The notes: a model not told the origin generated them from the sequence alone. 64,000 bases of DNA from Clostridia bacterium (GCA_017549365.1 JAFYUZ010000016.1:1-64000); one strand, 5' to 3'. Counted from the first letter of the stretch, positions 14,895 to 24,708 are shown. Numbers and translations: made by a program.

Positions 14895-16012
14895 GGATTT
14901 TATATGTCACAACCATTTCGCTCACGATGAATACTTTTTTTAAGCCTCATGTGGAAATGCTTGTGAACGAAGGAAATATTGTCGATATCGCGTGTAATTG
15001 CAACGGATTGGAATTGGACAGTTTTTACCAAGAACTCGGATGTGAAGAGTTTCAGATAGATTTTTCGCGGTCTCCGTTGTCAGGAAAAAATATAAATGCA
15101 TATAAGCAATTGAAACATGTGGTTGAAAATGGAAACTACGATATCGTGCATTGCCATACACCGAATGCGTCGGTGATAACGCGACTTGTCTGTCGCAAAC
15201 TGAGAAAAAAGAATGGGCTGAAAGTTTTTTACACAGCCCACGGATTTCATTTTTATAAAGGGGCGCCGAAGCTCAATTGGCTTGTGTATTACCCAATAGA
15301 AAAATACTGCTCGCGCTTTACAGATAAATTGATAACGATAAACGGGGAAGATTATGAGCGAGCAAAGAAAAAGTTTAAAGCAAAAGAGATACATTATGTT
15401 CCCGGAGTGGGAATAGATGTTAAAAAGTTTGAAAATATCAAAGTCGACAGATATGCAAAAAGAAGGGAAATAGGTGTGCCTGAAGACGCTTTTTTGCTCT
15501 TTTCTGTCGGCGAACTTAATGAAAATAAAAATCATCAGATCATCATAAAAGCTATGGCTGAACTGAACAACGCTAACGTACACTATGCTATAGCAGGCGA
15601 TGGCGTAAAAAAAGAGTATCTGCTCGATCTTGCAAAAAGACTTGGTATCTCCGACAGGGTTCATTTGCTGGGATACAGAACAGATGTAGCTGAGCTTGAT
15701 CACGTTGCTGACGTCTTTTGTTTTCCCTCGCTGCGAGAAGGTCTTGGATTAGCGGCGGTTGAAGCTATGGCGTGCGGAGTGCCTGTTGTCGCTGCAGACA
15801 ACAGAGGGACAAGGTCTTTTATGGCAGATGGTCAAAACGGATATGTTTGCAAAAGCGATGATACTTTTGGGTTTGTTAACGTTTTATGCAAATTGGTTGC
15901 AGATCCTGTGCTGAAAAATGAAATGTCAGATATCGGACGCATTCGCGCCAAGGACTATTTGATTGAAAACGTGCTGGAAAGAATGAAGGGCGTGTATCAG
16001 ACGTCTTGTTGA
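14891..16012 (+). CDS. GT4-family glycosyltransferase, EpsD-like
   Basis: A 373-residue GT-B glycosyltransferase. The N-terminal acceptor domain has DIVHCHTPN and FYTAHGFHFYKGAP, the latter common in EpsD/CapM-type enzymes. The C-terminal nucleotide-sugar domain has LFSVGELNENKNH, then the EX7E catalytic segment in SLREGLGLAAVEAMACG. It starts with an ATGA overlap with the acetyltransferase gene. It is cytosolic or membrane-associated and probably adds the second sugar to the lipid-linked intermediate. Donor and acceptor are not predictable from sequence. Base composition becomes clearly more AT-rich from here on. Confidence 0.87.
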   Translation: MRILYVTTISLTMNTFFKPHVEMLVNEGNIVDIACNCNGLELDSFYQELGCEEFQIDFSRSPLSGKNINAYKQLKHVVENGNYDIVHCHTPNASVITRLVCRKLRKKNGLKVFYTAHGFHFYKGAPKLNWLVYYPIEKYCSRFTDKLITINGEDYERAKKKFKAKEIHYVPGVGIDVKKFENIKVDRYAKRREIGVPEDAFLLFSVGELNENKNHQIIIKAMAELNNANVHYAIAGDGVKKEYLLDLAKRLGISDRVHLLGYRTDVAELDHVADVFCFPSLREGLGLAAVEAMACGVPVVAADNRGTRSFMADGQNGYVCKSDDTFGFVNVLCKLVADPVLKNEMSDIGRIRAKDYLIENVLERMKGVYQTSC

Positions 16013-16025
16013 TTCGGGAGTTGTA

Positions 16026-17015
16026 ATGAAAAAAGAACACTACCATGTATATTGTAATGGAATCTTGGGGGTAAAGACCGATATTTCCGGGTTTAAATGG
16101 ATATACGGTTCTACGGCACCCGAAACCGATTTTGATAAATACAATGAATGTTGTGTCAGATTTGAAGTATACTTAAAACTCGAAAAGGATTTGGGTGATG
16201 CCGTTTTTCCTGATTGTAAATTCCAGTCTTTTGCATGGGATGATACAGAAAAAACCATTTTTTACAGGAGAACTTTATTCAAAAATATAAATATAGGCTA
16301 TAACATAAGGATACTTGGCAACACAGTGGTTGCGGAGATTGGAAATAGATATTGGAAGTACGTTAAAAACAGAGTGATGAACCTGCATGGAATTTATTAT
16401 CTTCTGTCGGATTTGGCGAATCTTATTTTGTTAAAAAACGGATATTTGACGTTTTACTCCTCGTCGGTGCGCTATGAGCCGAAATCCAGGGGCTTGGTGT
16501 TTTTTGCTGCATCTGGCGCAGGAAAAACATTGACAGCAACGAACTTGTGTAAGAAACCCGGATACAAGCTTGTAAGCGAAGATGTGACGATTACAGACGG
16601 AAAACGGCTGTTTTCGTGCCCTTGGACCAACTCATACCGCGGGAAAGGCGGCGGAATGGATAGTGCCGGTTCTCTCAAAAGGATACAAAAATCGAACGAA
16701 TACGATTTTTGCGAAGTATGTGAAGTTACCGACCTTCTCGTTTTGACAATAGGAAAAGAAAAGATAGATTTATCAAAAGAGGAGTTGCTTCGGCAGATAT
16801 GTGTTTTTAACGGATATCTTTTTAATTATTTTTCGTCTCCGATAGTGAAAGTGTTAGAGCTATTTGACAAGGACTATTGCAAGCCTTGGCAATCAATTTC
16901 CGAAAAAATTATTTCCGATATGTTGTCTGGGTCTGAAGGTGTTTTGATCTACACGGCGTCCCCTACAGATTTTTGTACAATTGTGCACAACTACGTTACG
17001 GGTAAAGAAAAATGA
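16026..17015 (+). CDS. HPr-kinase-like P-loop protein of unknown role
   Basis: A 329-residue protein. The first ~140 residues have no recognised domain. A P-loop (AASGAGKTLT, 161-170) follows the beta hairpin GYLTFYSSSVRY, and KLVSEDVTI at 181-189 resembles the metal-binding Asp segment after the P-loop in HPr kinase/phosphorylase C-terminal domains. This is the HprK-like fold seen in some orphan proteins of polysaccharide and peptide loci, not the carbon-catabolite kinase itself, because the N-terminal domain differs. Substrate is unknown: a sugar, a small protein or a polyprenyl intermediate. It overlaps the next glycosyltransferase gene by 4 bases (ATGA), so it belongs to the assembly operon. 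Confidence 0.6.
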   Translation: MKKEHYHVYCNGILGVKTDISGFKWIYGSTAPETDFDKYNECCVRFEVYLKLEKDLGDAVFPDCKFQSFAWDDTEKTIFYRRTLFKNINIGYNIRILGNTVVAEIGNRYWKYVKNRVMNLHGIYYLLSDLANLILLKNGYLTFYSSSVRYEPKSRGLVFFAASGAGKTLTATNLCKKPGYKLVSEDVTITDGKRLFSCPWTNSYRGKGGGMDSAGSLKRIQKSNEYDFCEVCEVTDLLVLTIGKEKIDLSKEELLRQICVFNGYLFNYFSSPIVKVLELFDKDYCKPWQSISEKIISDMLSGSEGVLIYTASPTDFCTIVHNYVTGKEK

Positions 17016-18286
17016 AAGTTTTGGTTATAACAAGAAATGCATGGGATGATTCAAATTCTATCGGAAACACCTTCTCCAATTTTTTCGAAGGATTTGATGA
17101 CGTTGAATTTGCGAATATATATTTTAGATCTGCACGTCCTAACAACAAAATCTGCAAGAATTATTACCATGTTACCGAGACAGAAATTTTGAAAAAATGG
17201 TTTTTCCCAAAACAAATCGGAAAACAGTTTGTATATAACGGAGAAACAGTCTCAAAAAAGCAATTTCCTGTTGAAAACAAAGAAAAGGTGCTGGTAAATT
17301 TTGTTCGTGGAAAAAATATCAAATTAGCGTATAGATTGTCTAATTATATATGGTATCAAAAAAAGTGGATAAATAGCAATTTGAAAAGCTTTGTTGAATC
17401 GTTTTCTCCTGACATTGCAATCACTTTTGCCAAATCTGCGCCTCAGTATTTTTTGACTGTAAAGTATCTGAGAGAAAATTTCAACATTCCGTTGTTTACG
17501 TGGATTGCGGATGACGAATATACCGGATTATTGAAAACAAAATCAAAAAAAGAAATAGAAAATTTAAGATATATTCTCACGGAGTCGGCGACAGTTTGCG
17601 GATGCTCTGAGGAAATGTGCAAATATTACAATTCAGTTTTTGGCTGCAAAGCTTTTCCTTTGTATAAGGGATGTGAAATAAAAGAACGAAAAAAAGAATC
17701 CTGTTGCAATCTATTGAAAATGGTGTATGCCGGAAATTTATTGTACGGTCGCGTGGATGTAATAAAAACGATCGCAGAGGCTCTCGATAACATATCGGAC
17801 AGTAAGACCCAAGTGTCTTTTGAAATTTACAGTAATACTCAGTTATCATCATCACAACTTGATGCTTTTAATAAAATAAAGTGCTTGAAGTATATGGGAC
17901 AAAAGGATTACGAAACTATAAAAGAGTGTATGTCTATGGCAGACGTCGTGATTCATGCGGAATCATTTGAAGAAGACCAGATAATCAAAACGAAATATTC
18001 GTTTTCGACAAAGATTATCGATTGTCTGCAGAGTGGTAGTGTACTGTTAGCGGTGGGGCCTTGCGGTATATCGTCGATTGACTATGTACGCAAGATACCG
18101 GGCGCTTGCGTTATTACCGATATTTCACGTGTTCAGCAGGACCTTGAAGCGTTTGTAAACGATCGCGATAGTTTCCGAAGTCGCGCAGAGCAAATACATG
18201 ATTTTGCAAAGAAATATCATGATCGTGAAAGAAATGCGGCAATGATAAAAAAAGCCTTCAGGAATATTATGGAGCGGAGGGTATAA
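17012..18286 (+). CDS. Putative GT-B glycosyltransferase
   Basis: A 424-residue protein with a GT-B-like layout. The N-terminal half holds SPDIAITFAKSAPQYF and PLFTWIADDEY. The C-terminal half has LKMVYAGNLLYGR, a strand followed by MADVVIHAESFEED, and STKIIDCLQSGSVLLAVGP, which are the usual landmarks of the donor domain in GT4-like enzymes. Similarity to any one named enzyme is weak. It is coupled to the HPr-kinase-like gene (4-base overlap) and to the polymerase gene (1-base gap). Likely role: adds one sugar to the repeat unit; linkage unknown. Confidence 0.75.
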   Translation: MKVLVITRNAWDDSNSIGNTFSNFFEGFDDVEFANIYFRSARPNNKICKNYYHVTETEILKKWFFPKQIGKQFVYNGETVSKKQFPVENKEKVLVNFVRGKNIKLAYRLSNYIWYQKKWINSNLKSFVESFSPDIAITFAKSAPQYFLTVKYLRENFNIPLFTWIADDEYTGLLKTKSKKEIENLRYILTESATVCGCSEEMCKYYNSVFGCKAFPLYKGCEIKERKKESCCNLLKMVYAGNLLYGRVDVIKTIAEALDNISDSKTQVSFEIYSNTQLSSSQLDAFNKIKCLKYMGQKDYETIKECMSMADVVIHAESFEEDQIIKTKYSFSTKIIDCLQSGSVLLAVGPCGISSIDYVRKIPGACVITDISRVQQDLEAFVNDRDSFRSRAEQIHDFAKKYHDRERNAAMIKKAFRNIMERRV

Positions 18287-18287
18287 A

Positions 18288-19379
18288 ATGTGGCAGTATG
18301 TTCTATTGATTATACTTCCGTTGATAGTTCATCACTTTAAAGTCAAGCAAACGGTGACATACGCTTGCGGCATTGATAATGTAAATAACAGGAATAGAAA
18401 TGCCATGGCCCTTTTTTGGGGAATGCTGACTGTGCTGTTGTTATTGAGACACGAATCCGTTGGTCGCGACTTGCCGACCTATAGGTATATATTTAACTTT
18501 ATATCGAGAAGCAGTTGGAGCAGGTCGATATGGCGCAGTGCTGAGATAGGGTTCAACTTTTTGATCAAAAGTATTGCTTCATTGACGGGAAGTTTTAGGC
18601 TATTGATAATTGTTTCAACAATTCTTGGAGTATATCCCATAGCAAAAGCTTATGTTAAGTATTCCGAGGACGCATCGCTGACGATAGCGGTTTTCCTCAT
18701 AATGTCAAATTTTGTTTTGTTTTTCTCAGGTTTGAAACAAACAATAGCTATCTCTATAGGATTTATTGCCTTTGAGTTTGTAAAAAAGAAAAAACTTGTT
18801 CAGTTTGAAATTACGGTGTGCATAGCTATGATGTTCCACGCAAGTGCTTTTATGATTGCTTTTATGTATCCGTTATATCACGTAAGAATAACCAAAAAGT
18901 GGTTGTGGGGTATAGTTCCTGCGTTAGTTTTGGTGTTTGCGTTCAATGAACAAATCTTTGAAGTCCTAACTGCGTTTCTGATGCTATTCACAGATTACTA
19001 CGGAACGGTTTCAAACACGGGCGCATATACCATGCTGATACTTTTTGCTGGCTTTGCTGTTTTTTCATACATAGTTCCTGACGAAACCACAATCGACGGT
19101 GATACCATTGGAATGCGCAATTTTTTACTTATGGCGATAGTGATTCAGATGTTTGCACCATTGCATACGCTCGCCATGAGAATGAACTATTATTATATTG
19201 CTTTTATTCCGCTTCTGTTGCCAAAGGTAATAAAAAATCGCAGCGAACGATGGGATCAGGTGGCGGTGATATTTCGACACATCATGGTTGTGTTTTTTGT
19301 TATGTATTTTTTCGCTACTGCACCAAACGATAACGTGTTAGATACATTTCCGTATCGTTTTGTTTGGGATAGTATATGA
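18288..19379 (+). CDS. EpsG-family (Wzy-like) polysaccharide polymerase
   Basis: A 363-residue integral membrane protein with about ten hydrophobic segments. RHESVGRDLPTYRYIF near residues 55-70 matches the first extracytoplasmic stretch of EpsG/Wzy proteins (typical R-x-x-x-GxDx-x-Y), and the FFSGLKQTIAISIGFIAF segment near residue 145 matches the central conserved helix. It should join lipid-linked repeat units on the outer face of the membrane. Being the only polymerase-like gene here, it supports a Wzx/Wzy-dependent route together with the flippase at 27058. Confidence 0.85.
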   Translation: MWQYVLLIILPLIVHHFKVKQTVTYACGIDNVNNRNRNAMALFWGMLTVLLLLRHESVGRDLPTYRYIFNFISRSSWSRSIWRSAEIGFNFLIKSIASLTGSFRLLIIVSTILGVYPIAKAYVKYSEDASLTIAVFLIMSNFVLFFSGLKQTIAISIGFIAFEFVKKKKLVQFEITVCIAMMFHASAFMIAFMYPLYHVRITKKWLWGIVPALVLVFAFNEQIFEVLTAFLMLFTDYYGTVSNTGAYTMLILFAGFAVFSYIVPDETTIDGDTIGMRNFLLMAIVIQMFAPLHTLAMRMNYYYIAFIPLLLPKVIKNRSERWDQVAVIFRHIMVVFFVMYFFATAPNDNVLDTFPYRFVWDSI

Positions 19380-19491
19380 CAATATGGCGCCCTCAAATTG
19401 TTCTGTTTCTTCACGAAGCCTGAACACAAATAATTTTAGTATATCTCGCATATATGCGTAATGATATAAATAATAAAAAGGAGAGACAAAA

Positions 19492-22400
19492 ATGACTCAA
19501 AAAACAACAAAACGTGTAATAGCCGTGTTGATGTCTATTGCAATGCTTATGAGTGTTGTTTCGATTTCCGCATTTGCATCTATTCCCGATTGGGAAGATA
19601 CAAACGTGGTTTTTGAAGGCACGGATTTTGGAACAAACGGTTATTACAAGGTAATCTCAAAAAAAGATTACGTGCTTGTTCCTGGAGCTGCTATTGAATC
19701 TGAAATGGTTATCAATAATGCAACCGGAACTCGCAGACAGGTCCTTCATATTATCGAGGTTGATCCGTCCAACCCTGATGTGTCTGTTGTCCCCGGATAT
19801 TATCAGATCGATAAAGATCTTGATAACGAGGCGAACTGGTCTCATAAGGAACTTACCGAAATGGCCAAGTATTACGAGAATAATCTTGGATACAATATTG
19901 TAGGCGGTATGAATACAGACCTTTATTACAACAGTTATTCTCCCAGAGTTCTTGTTTACAATGGTAAGAGCATTGGTAATTTTGGAGAAAACGTTGCAAC
20001 CGGTGGTGCAGTTCTTAATCCTACATCTTCGATACTGTATGTATTTAAAGATGCTGATGGCAACGTTTCCTGCGAAGTCAAGGCGTTTAACAAAGCAGAA
20101 CTTGATGCTTATCTTGAGGAAGGTATCCTTCTCCATGCAGTCGGCGTCTCTTTTGGCATGGTGGTAAAAGACGGCGAACTTGTTAACAAAACCGAAAAGC
20201 GTGGCAACGATGATGCTGCTCGTTCGATGGTTGGCGTTAAAGAAGACGGCACTCTTGTTATCTGTATGAATGATGGTCGTGGCGCTAATAACTCGGTTGG
20301 CTTCAGTAGCTACGAAGAAGGCGAAGCGATGCTTGCTCTCGGATGTAAGTGGGCTGCCAACTGTGATGGCGGTGGATCTTCAACTTTTATTACAAAGCGT
20401 GTAGGAGAAGAAACTTTCACAATGCGTTCGGTACCTTGCGACGGCGCGCAACGTCCCACCGCACATGGTATTTTTGTTGCATCAAATGTTGCCCCTACCG
20501 GAATTCTTGATGTAGCAAATGTTATTTCCGGTTATGACATTTTTGCCCCTGATACAACATATACTTTTGGCGCAGAAGCGATTGATACTCACGGATATGC
20601 CATGGACTTGCCTGCAGATATTGCATGGTCTCTTTCTGATGAATCTTTTGGTACAATTGTTGATGGAAAGTTTGTTTCTAACGGAACGGTAGGAACTGTA
20701 GATGTTCAGATTCTTTCTGGTGGTAGTGTTGTTGGCACAAAGACAATTACTGTTGCAACTCCGGAAGTATTCCAACTTTCTGCAACTTCTACTGTGGTTC
20801 CCTATTCAACTGCAGATAAGGTTCGTACCATCCCGCTTCCTATCATTGCGATGACGGGTGAATCAAATGTTTATGTTGACATAAACGCGGTGTCGGTTAC
20901 ACTTTCCGACGAAACTGCAGGTGTTCTTGACGGATTCTATTTCACCGCAACAGAAGACACTTCTATTTCCGGCGTAACTGTTATTGTTGAATATATTGCG
21001 ACAGGTGCAAAACTTGAATATGCAATAGAATTCGGTCAGGGTTCCGAAATAATCTACGACTTTGAAGATGGTAACAAGGCGGGTTTTGCAGGATTTGAGG
21101 AAGCCAAAAATTGGAGTATAGACAATGGTGTCAGCAACACCCTTGTTGGAAGTTCTCCTCTTGGTGGTCAGTTCAACGAATATTTGAGTAGCACAACCAG
21201 CGTTGTAACAGAAGAAGATGGCGGCAAGGTAAGAAATGGTGAATATGCGCTTGCATGGAGTCTTGATAACACAGACGCTTCTTTTGCAAACTGGTCTTAC
21301 AATGTTCTCTTTAACATAGGCGAGACAATTGTTCTGCGCGATGTTGCAAATGGCAAAAAAGCAACAGCTTTAGGTATGTGGCTGTATATTCCCGAGGATG
21401 CATTCTCTTCGGCAGGAAAGGGTCTTGCTTTCCAGTCGCAGTTCTATACTAAGACCGCGGATGGCGAATATGCACACAAGCAGGATCATTTTACTTTCAA
21501 ATCTGCGGCGACAGGTAAAATGACAAACCTGAACTCTGCAACGAATGCAGACATTCCGGAATCCCGTTGGGTGTATGCATCGATCAATATTTCTCAATAT
21601 GATTATCTTTGCACATCCGTCGCGTCGGATGAAGGGAATGCACGTTCCCCCTCATTCCTTCGTACTTATGTAAAGCCTGATACAGCTGACATTGTAACAT
21701 TCTATATTGATGATATTACTCTTGATTACAGCTCGGCTGTTGATGACAGAATTCTTCCTGATATAACAGCTCCCACTTATTCAACTGCTGACACAGCAGT
21801 TGCGCTTGAAAACGGAACAAGCATTAGTGGCAACAATATTGCATTTACTGCCACAGTTTCCGATAATGCAGAGCTCGACCTTGATTCCGGCAGGATTTTT
21901 GTGGATGGTATCGAATTTGATTCAGCGATTGCCGGAAACACTCTTTACTCTGACGGAGATGTTACCCTCCTAGCAGGTGAACATACTGTGGCTTTTGAAG
22001 TAAAGGATGCGCTTGGAAATCCCGCAAGACTCACCAGAACATTTACGGTTGAGGGTGATGCAGCGATCAAACTTTCCGGTCATAATGATTCCGGCGAGGC
22101 ACCAAAGGCACAGTCCGTTTATTATATAGATATCAATGTGGCTGATCTTTCAAATGTTGATACCCTTGTGGCAGAACTCAAGCTTAACGATGCAGTCACG
22201 TGGGAAACAGAGGGTGCATATGTTGCAAGTGGTTTCGCGGCAGAATTTGACTATAATGAAGTGTCTGGAACACTGACAGTAATTGCCAATATGACCGATG
22301 CTTCGAAAGCAAGGGCTGTTGACAAGACTCTTGTAAGCATTCCTGTGCGTATGTGGACATTTGATCGTTATAGCTATATTACTAACACTTATTTCGATCC

Positions 22401-24642
22401 TTCTACTCTTGTTAACAAGCCCGTTGTAAATATCGACTGTGAAGTTGTTTGTGGCGAAGTCGATTTTGTCGATGAGGCTTCTGCGCCTTTTGGTGGCAAC
22501 ATAAACGTTGCAACAGAACTCACCGGAATTTCGGCACCTTATCATATCCATGATGAGGATCTCGCAATACTCGATAAAGAACCCACTTCCACCGAATACG
22601 GATACGAAAATCGTACATACTGCGAGACTTGTAAATCGGTTGTTGATTGGGGAACAGCGCTTGAACCTACGGGACATAATTATGTAATCGTGGGAACGCA
22701 GTTTGTTTGCTCTGATGAGGGCTGCGGACATGTTTATGAATCCGGCACTGGTGTATTTGAGATGAACGGCGATCTTTACTATTCAATCGCCGGAAACTTG
22801 CTCAAAGGATGGCAGACTGTTGATATTGGTCAGTATTGCTACGCGTATTCCAACTACAAACTTGCAGTCGGACAAGCTACCATAAATAAGATCACATATG
22901 ATTTCGGCGATAATGGTATCACAGAAGGTGCTTGGGTAGTTGATGAAAACGGTGCTAGATTTAGCTATGGCGCCGACTACTATCGTTGTGGTGCGGGTAA
23001 CACTTATGCAAATGTGGTATGGGCGGTGATCGGTGGAAAAACATACGCGTTTGATCGCAAGGGTTATCGACATGAAGGAATTCGTGTTATTAAAGAAAGT
23101 AACAATCCTGCCAAACTCTACGAATTCACCAACGAAGGTGTTCTTATCGGAGAATACGATACTGACAAGACTGGCATTTTTGTGTGCAATGGAATGACCA
23201 CTTATCTTAAGAATGGAGTGCCCTTTGCTGCTGGTCTTGTAAGAGAAGGCGCAGATTATTATTATATTAATAGTGGCTGTATAGCTGTCACTGGTAGTTA
23301 CAGAGTAACTCGTCCCAACGGCCTGCTTCCTGTTGCTGTATACGAATTCGACGAGGCTGGTAAGATGATCAATCCTCCCGATCTTGAAAATGGCCCTCAA
23401 GACGACGGTTTCTTCTACATTGATGGAATCAAGCAGCTTGCATACCAGCTTGTTTCGTATGATGGAAATTATTACTTTATTAACGACGGCCACAAGATAG
23501 CAAAAAATGCTAGAATATACCTCAGCGCGAAATTTATAGAAGGAACAGATCTCAAGGCTGGTTACTACGAATTTGATGCCGAAGGCAAGATGATCCTTAA
23601 GAATGGTCCTCAGGAAGATGGTTTCTTCTACATTAACGGAATCAAGCAGCTTGCATATCAGCTCGTTGAATATGACGGATATTACTACTTCATCAACGAT
23701 GCTCATAAGTTGGCAAAGAATGCCCGTATTTACCTGAGCGGAAAGTTTATAGAAGGAACAGATCTCAAGGCTGGTTACTACGAATTTGATGCCGAAGGCA
23801 AGATGATCCTTAAGAATGGCCCTCAGGAAGATGGTTTCTTCTACATTAACGGAATCAAGCAGCTTGCATATCAGCTCGTTGAATATGACGGATATTACTA
23901 CTTCATTGATGATTGCCATGAATATGCAAAGAACAAAAAGATGCACCTCAATCCTGAGTACTTAGAGGGAACATATTTTCAAACAGGTTACTATGAATTT
24001 GGCCCCGATGGCAAAATGATGGGCGGTTTGAATGGTCTTCATAATGGAAGAGATATAGGTACAATTCCGTATCTTGTTACAGAAGATGGCTACGATATAA
24101 AAGAAGGCCTTCTTCTTCGTGGCGGCGAAACGGATGGCGCGGTTAAAGATATTACAAACGACCAAAAGAAGTTGGGCGTTGAAATAGTTAAGAACTTTGC
24201 ACCAAAAACCGAAATGGATCTTCGTTCATCTAATGTAGCGAAGGAACATCTTTTTGGTGAGGAAGTACTTCACAAATGCTACGACATGGTTATGTATGAA
24301 GAGGTATTTACAGATGCTGGTAAGGCGAAAATAAAGGAAATCTTTTCAGATCTTGCAAACCCCGATAATTATCCCGTCTATCTCCATTGTACATATGGCG
24401 CAGACAGAGCCGGAACGGTTTGTTATATTTTGGAAGCTCTTCTTGGGGTAACTGAGCCTTATGCGCGCCGTGAGTATTTGCTGAGTGTTGGCTCCTATGG
24501 TAATGCTATTCTTAGAGTCAGAGATGGCCTTGCAGTTTACGAAGGTAATTCTTTCAAAGATCAAGCAGAAGCTTATTTGCTTGATTGCGGCGTGACCCAG
24601 GAACAGATTGATTCTATCAGAGAAATCTTTATAGAAGACTAA
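19492..24642 (+). CDS. Giant secreted NAGPA phosphodiester glycosidase / wall-binding repeat / Cys-X5-Arg phosphatase fusion
   Basis: A 1716-residue secreted protein with a signal peptide at 1-30 (cleavage after AFA). Residues about 60-330 form an NAGPA (DUF2233) domain, with VGGMNTDLYY at 137-146, CDGGGSSTF at 291-299 and RPTAHGIFVA at 321-330. The mammalian homologue removes GlcNAc from GlcNAc-1-phosphodiesters. A beta-rich, carbohydrate-binding-like region follows (about 519-755), then an Ig-like domain (755-860), a possible cohesin-like fold (860-1010), a CxxC-rich stretch (about 1030-1080), and aromatic YYF-type repeats (1090-1512) including three near-identical 71-residue units. The C terminus (about 1520-1716) is a phosphatase of Y_phosphatase3 type: GLLLRGGETDG, MDLRSS and HCTYGADRAG, with catalytic Cys1633 and Arg1639. 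Likely role: two-step cleavage at phosphodiester-linked sugars of the surface polymer (inference). A good Shine-Dalgarno site precedes the ATG. Confidence 0.82.
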   Translation: MTQKTTKRVIAVLMSIAMLMSVVSISAFASIPDWEDTNVVFEGTDFGTNGYYKVISKKDYVLVPGAAIESEMVINNATGTRRQVLHIIEVDPSNPDVSVVPGYYQIDKDLDNEANWSHKELTEMAKYYENNLGYNIVGGMNTDLYYNSYSPRVLVYNGKSIGNFGENVATGGAVLNPTSSILYVFKDADGNVSCEVKAFNKAELDAYLEEGILLHAVGVSFGMVVKDGELVNKTEKRGNDDAARSMVGVKEDGTLVICMNDGRGANNSVGFSSYEEGEAMLALGCKWAANCDGGGSSTFITKRVGEETFTMRSVPCDGAQRPTAHGIFVASNVAPTGILDVANVISGYDIFAPDTTYTFGAEAIDTHGYAMDLPADIAWSLSDESFGTIVDGKFVSNGTVGTVDVQILSGGSVVGTKTITVATPEVFQLSATSTVVPYSTADKVRTIPLPIIAMTGESNVYVDINAVSVTLSDETAGVLDGFYFTATEDTSISGVTVIVEYIATGAKLEYAIEFGQGSEIIYDFEDGNKAGFAGFEEAKNWSIDNGVSNTLVGSSPLGGQFNEYLSSTTSVVTEEDGGKVRNGEYALAWSLDNTDASFANWSYNVLFNIGETIVLRDVANGKKATALGMWLYIPEDAFSSAGKGLAFQSQFYTKTADGEYAHKQDHFTFKSAATGKMTNLNSATNADIPESRWVYASINISQYDYLCTSVASDEGNARSPSFLRTYVKPDTADIVTFYIDDITLDYSSAVDDRILPDITAPTYSTADTAVALENGTSISGNNIAFTATVSDNAELDLDSGRIFVDGIEFDSAIAGNTLYSDGDVTLLAGEHTVAFEVKDALGNPARLTRTFTVEGDAAIKLSGHNDSGEAPKAQSVYYIDINVADLSNVDTLVAELKLNDAVTWETEGAYVASGFAAEFDYNEVSGTLTVIANMTDASKARAVDKTLVSIPVRMWTFDRYSYITNTYFDPSTLVNKPVVNIDCEVVCGEVDFVDEASAPFGGNINVATELTGISAPYHIHDEDLAILDKEPTSTEYGYENRTYCETCKSVVDWGTALEPTGHNYVIVGTQFVCSDEGCGHVYESGTGVFEMNGDLYYSIAGNLLKGWQTVDIGQYCYAYSNYKLAVGQATINKITYDFGDNGITEGAWVVDENGARFSYGADYYRCGAGNTYANVVWAVIGGKTYAFDRKGYRHEGIRVIKESNNPAKLYEFTNEGVLIGEYDTDKTGIFVCNGMTTYLKNGVPFAAGLVREGADYYYINSGCIAVTGSYRVTRPNGLLPVAVYEFDEAGKMINPPDLENGPQDDGFFYIDGIKQLAYQLVSYDGNYYFINDGHKIAKNARIYLSAKFIEGTDLKAGYYEFDAEGKMILKNGPQEDGFFYINGIKQLAYQLVEYDGYYYFINDAHKLAKNARIYLSGKFIEGTDLKAGYYEFDAEGKMILKNGPQEDGFFYINGIKQLAYQLVEYDGYYYFIDDCHEYAKNKKMHLNPEYLEGTYFQTGYYEFGPDGKMMGGLNGLHNGRDIGTIPYLVTEDGYDIKEGLLLRGGETDGAVKDITNDQKKLGVEIVKNFAPKTEMDLRSSNVAKEHLFGEEVLHKCYDMVMYEEVFTDAGKAKIKEIFSDLANPDNYPVYLHCTYGADRAGTVCYILEALLGVTEPYARREYLLSVGSYGNAILRVRDGLAVYEGNSFKDQAEAYLLDCGVTQEQIDSIREIFIED
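23389..24027 (+). repeat. Three tandem 213-bp coding repeats
   Basis: Units begin at 23389, 23602 and 23815, exactly 213 bp (71 codons) apart, each starting at NGPQ. Long stretches of units two and three are identical at DNA level, so they arose recently or are kept uniform by recombination. Each encodes aromatic YYF and GYYEFDAEGKM motifs similar to choline/cell-wall-binding repeats. Copy number could vary between strains. Confidence 0.85.
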
Positions 24643-24680
24643 TCTGCATCCAAACATACTATATTAGCAAAGCATTCAGC

Positions 24681-24708
24681 CTATCCCTCCAGCTATGGAG
24701 GGATAGGT
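24681..24708 (+). terminator. Strong hairpin between giant gene and next glycosyltransferase
   Basis: CCTATCCCTCC pairs perfectly with GGAGGGATAGG over a 6-base loop, about 40 bases after the stop codon. No T-run follows. A second possible stem (GTCGCAC near 24710 with GTGCGAC near 24738) lies just downstream. It could be a partial terminator, an RNA-stability element or an attenuator setting the expression ratio inside the operon. Confidence 0.45.
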
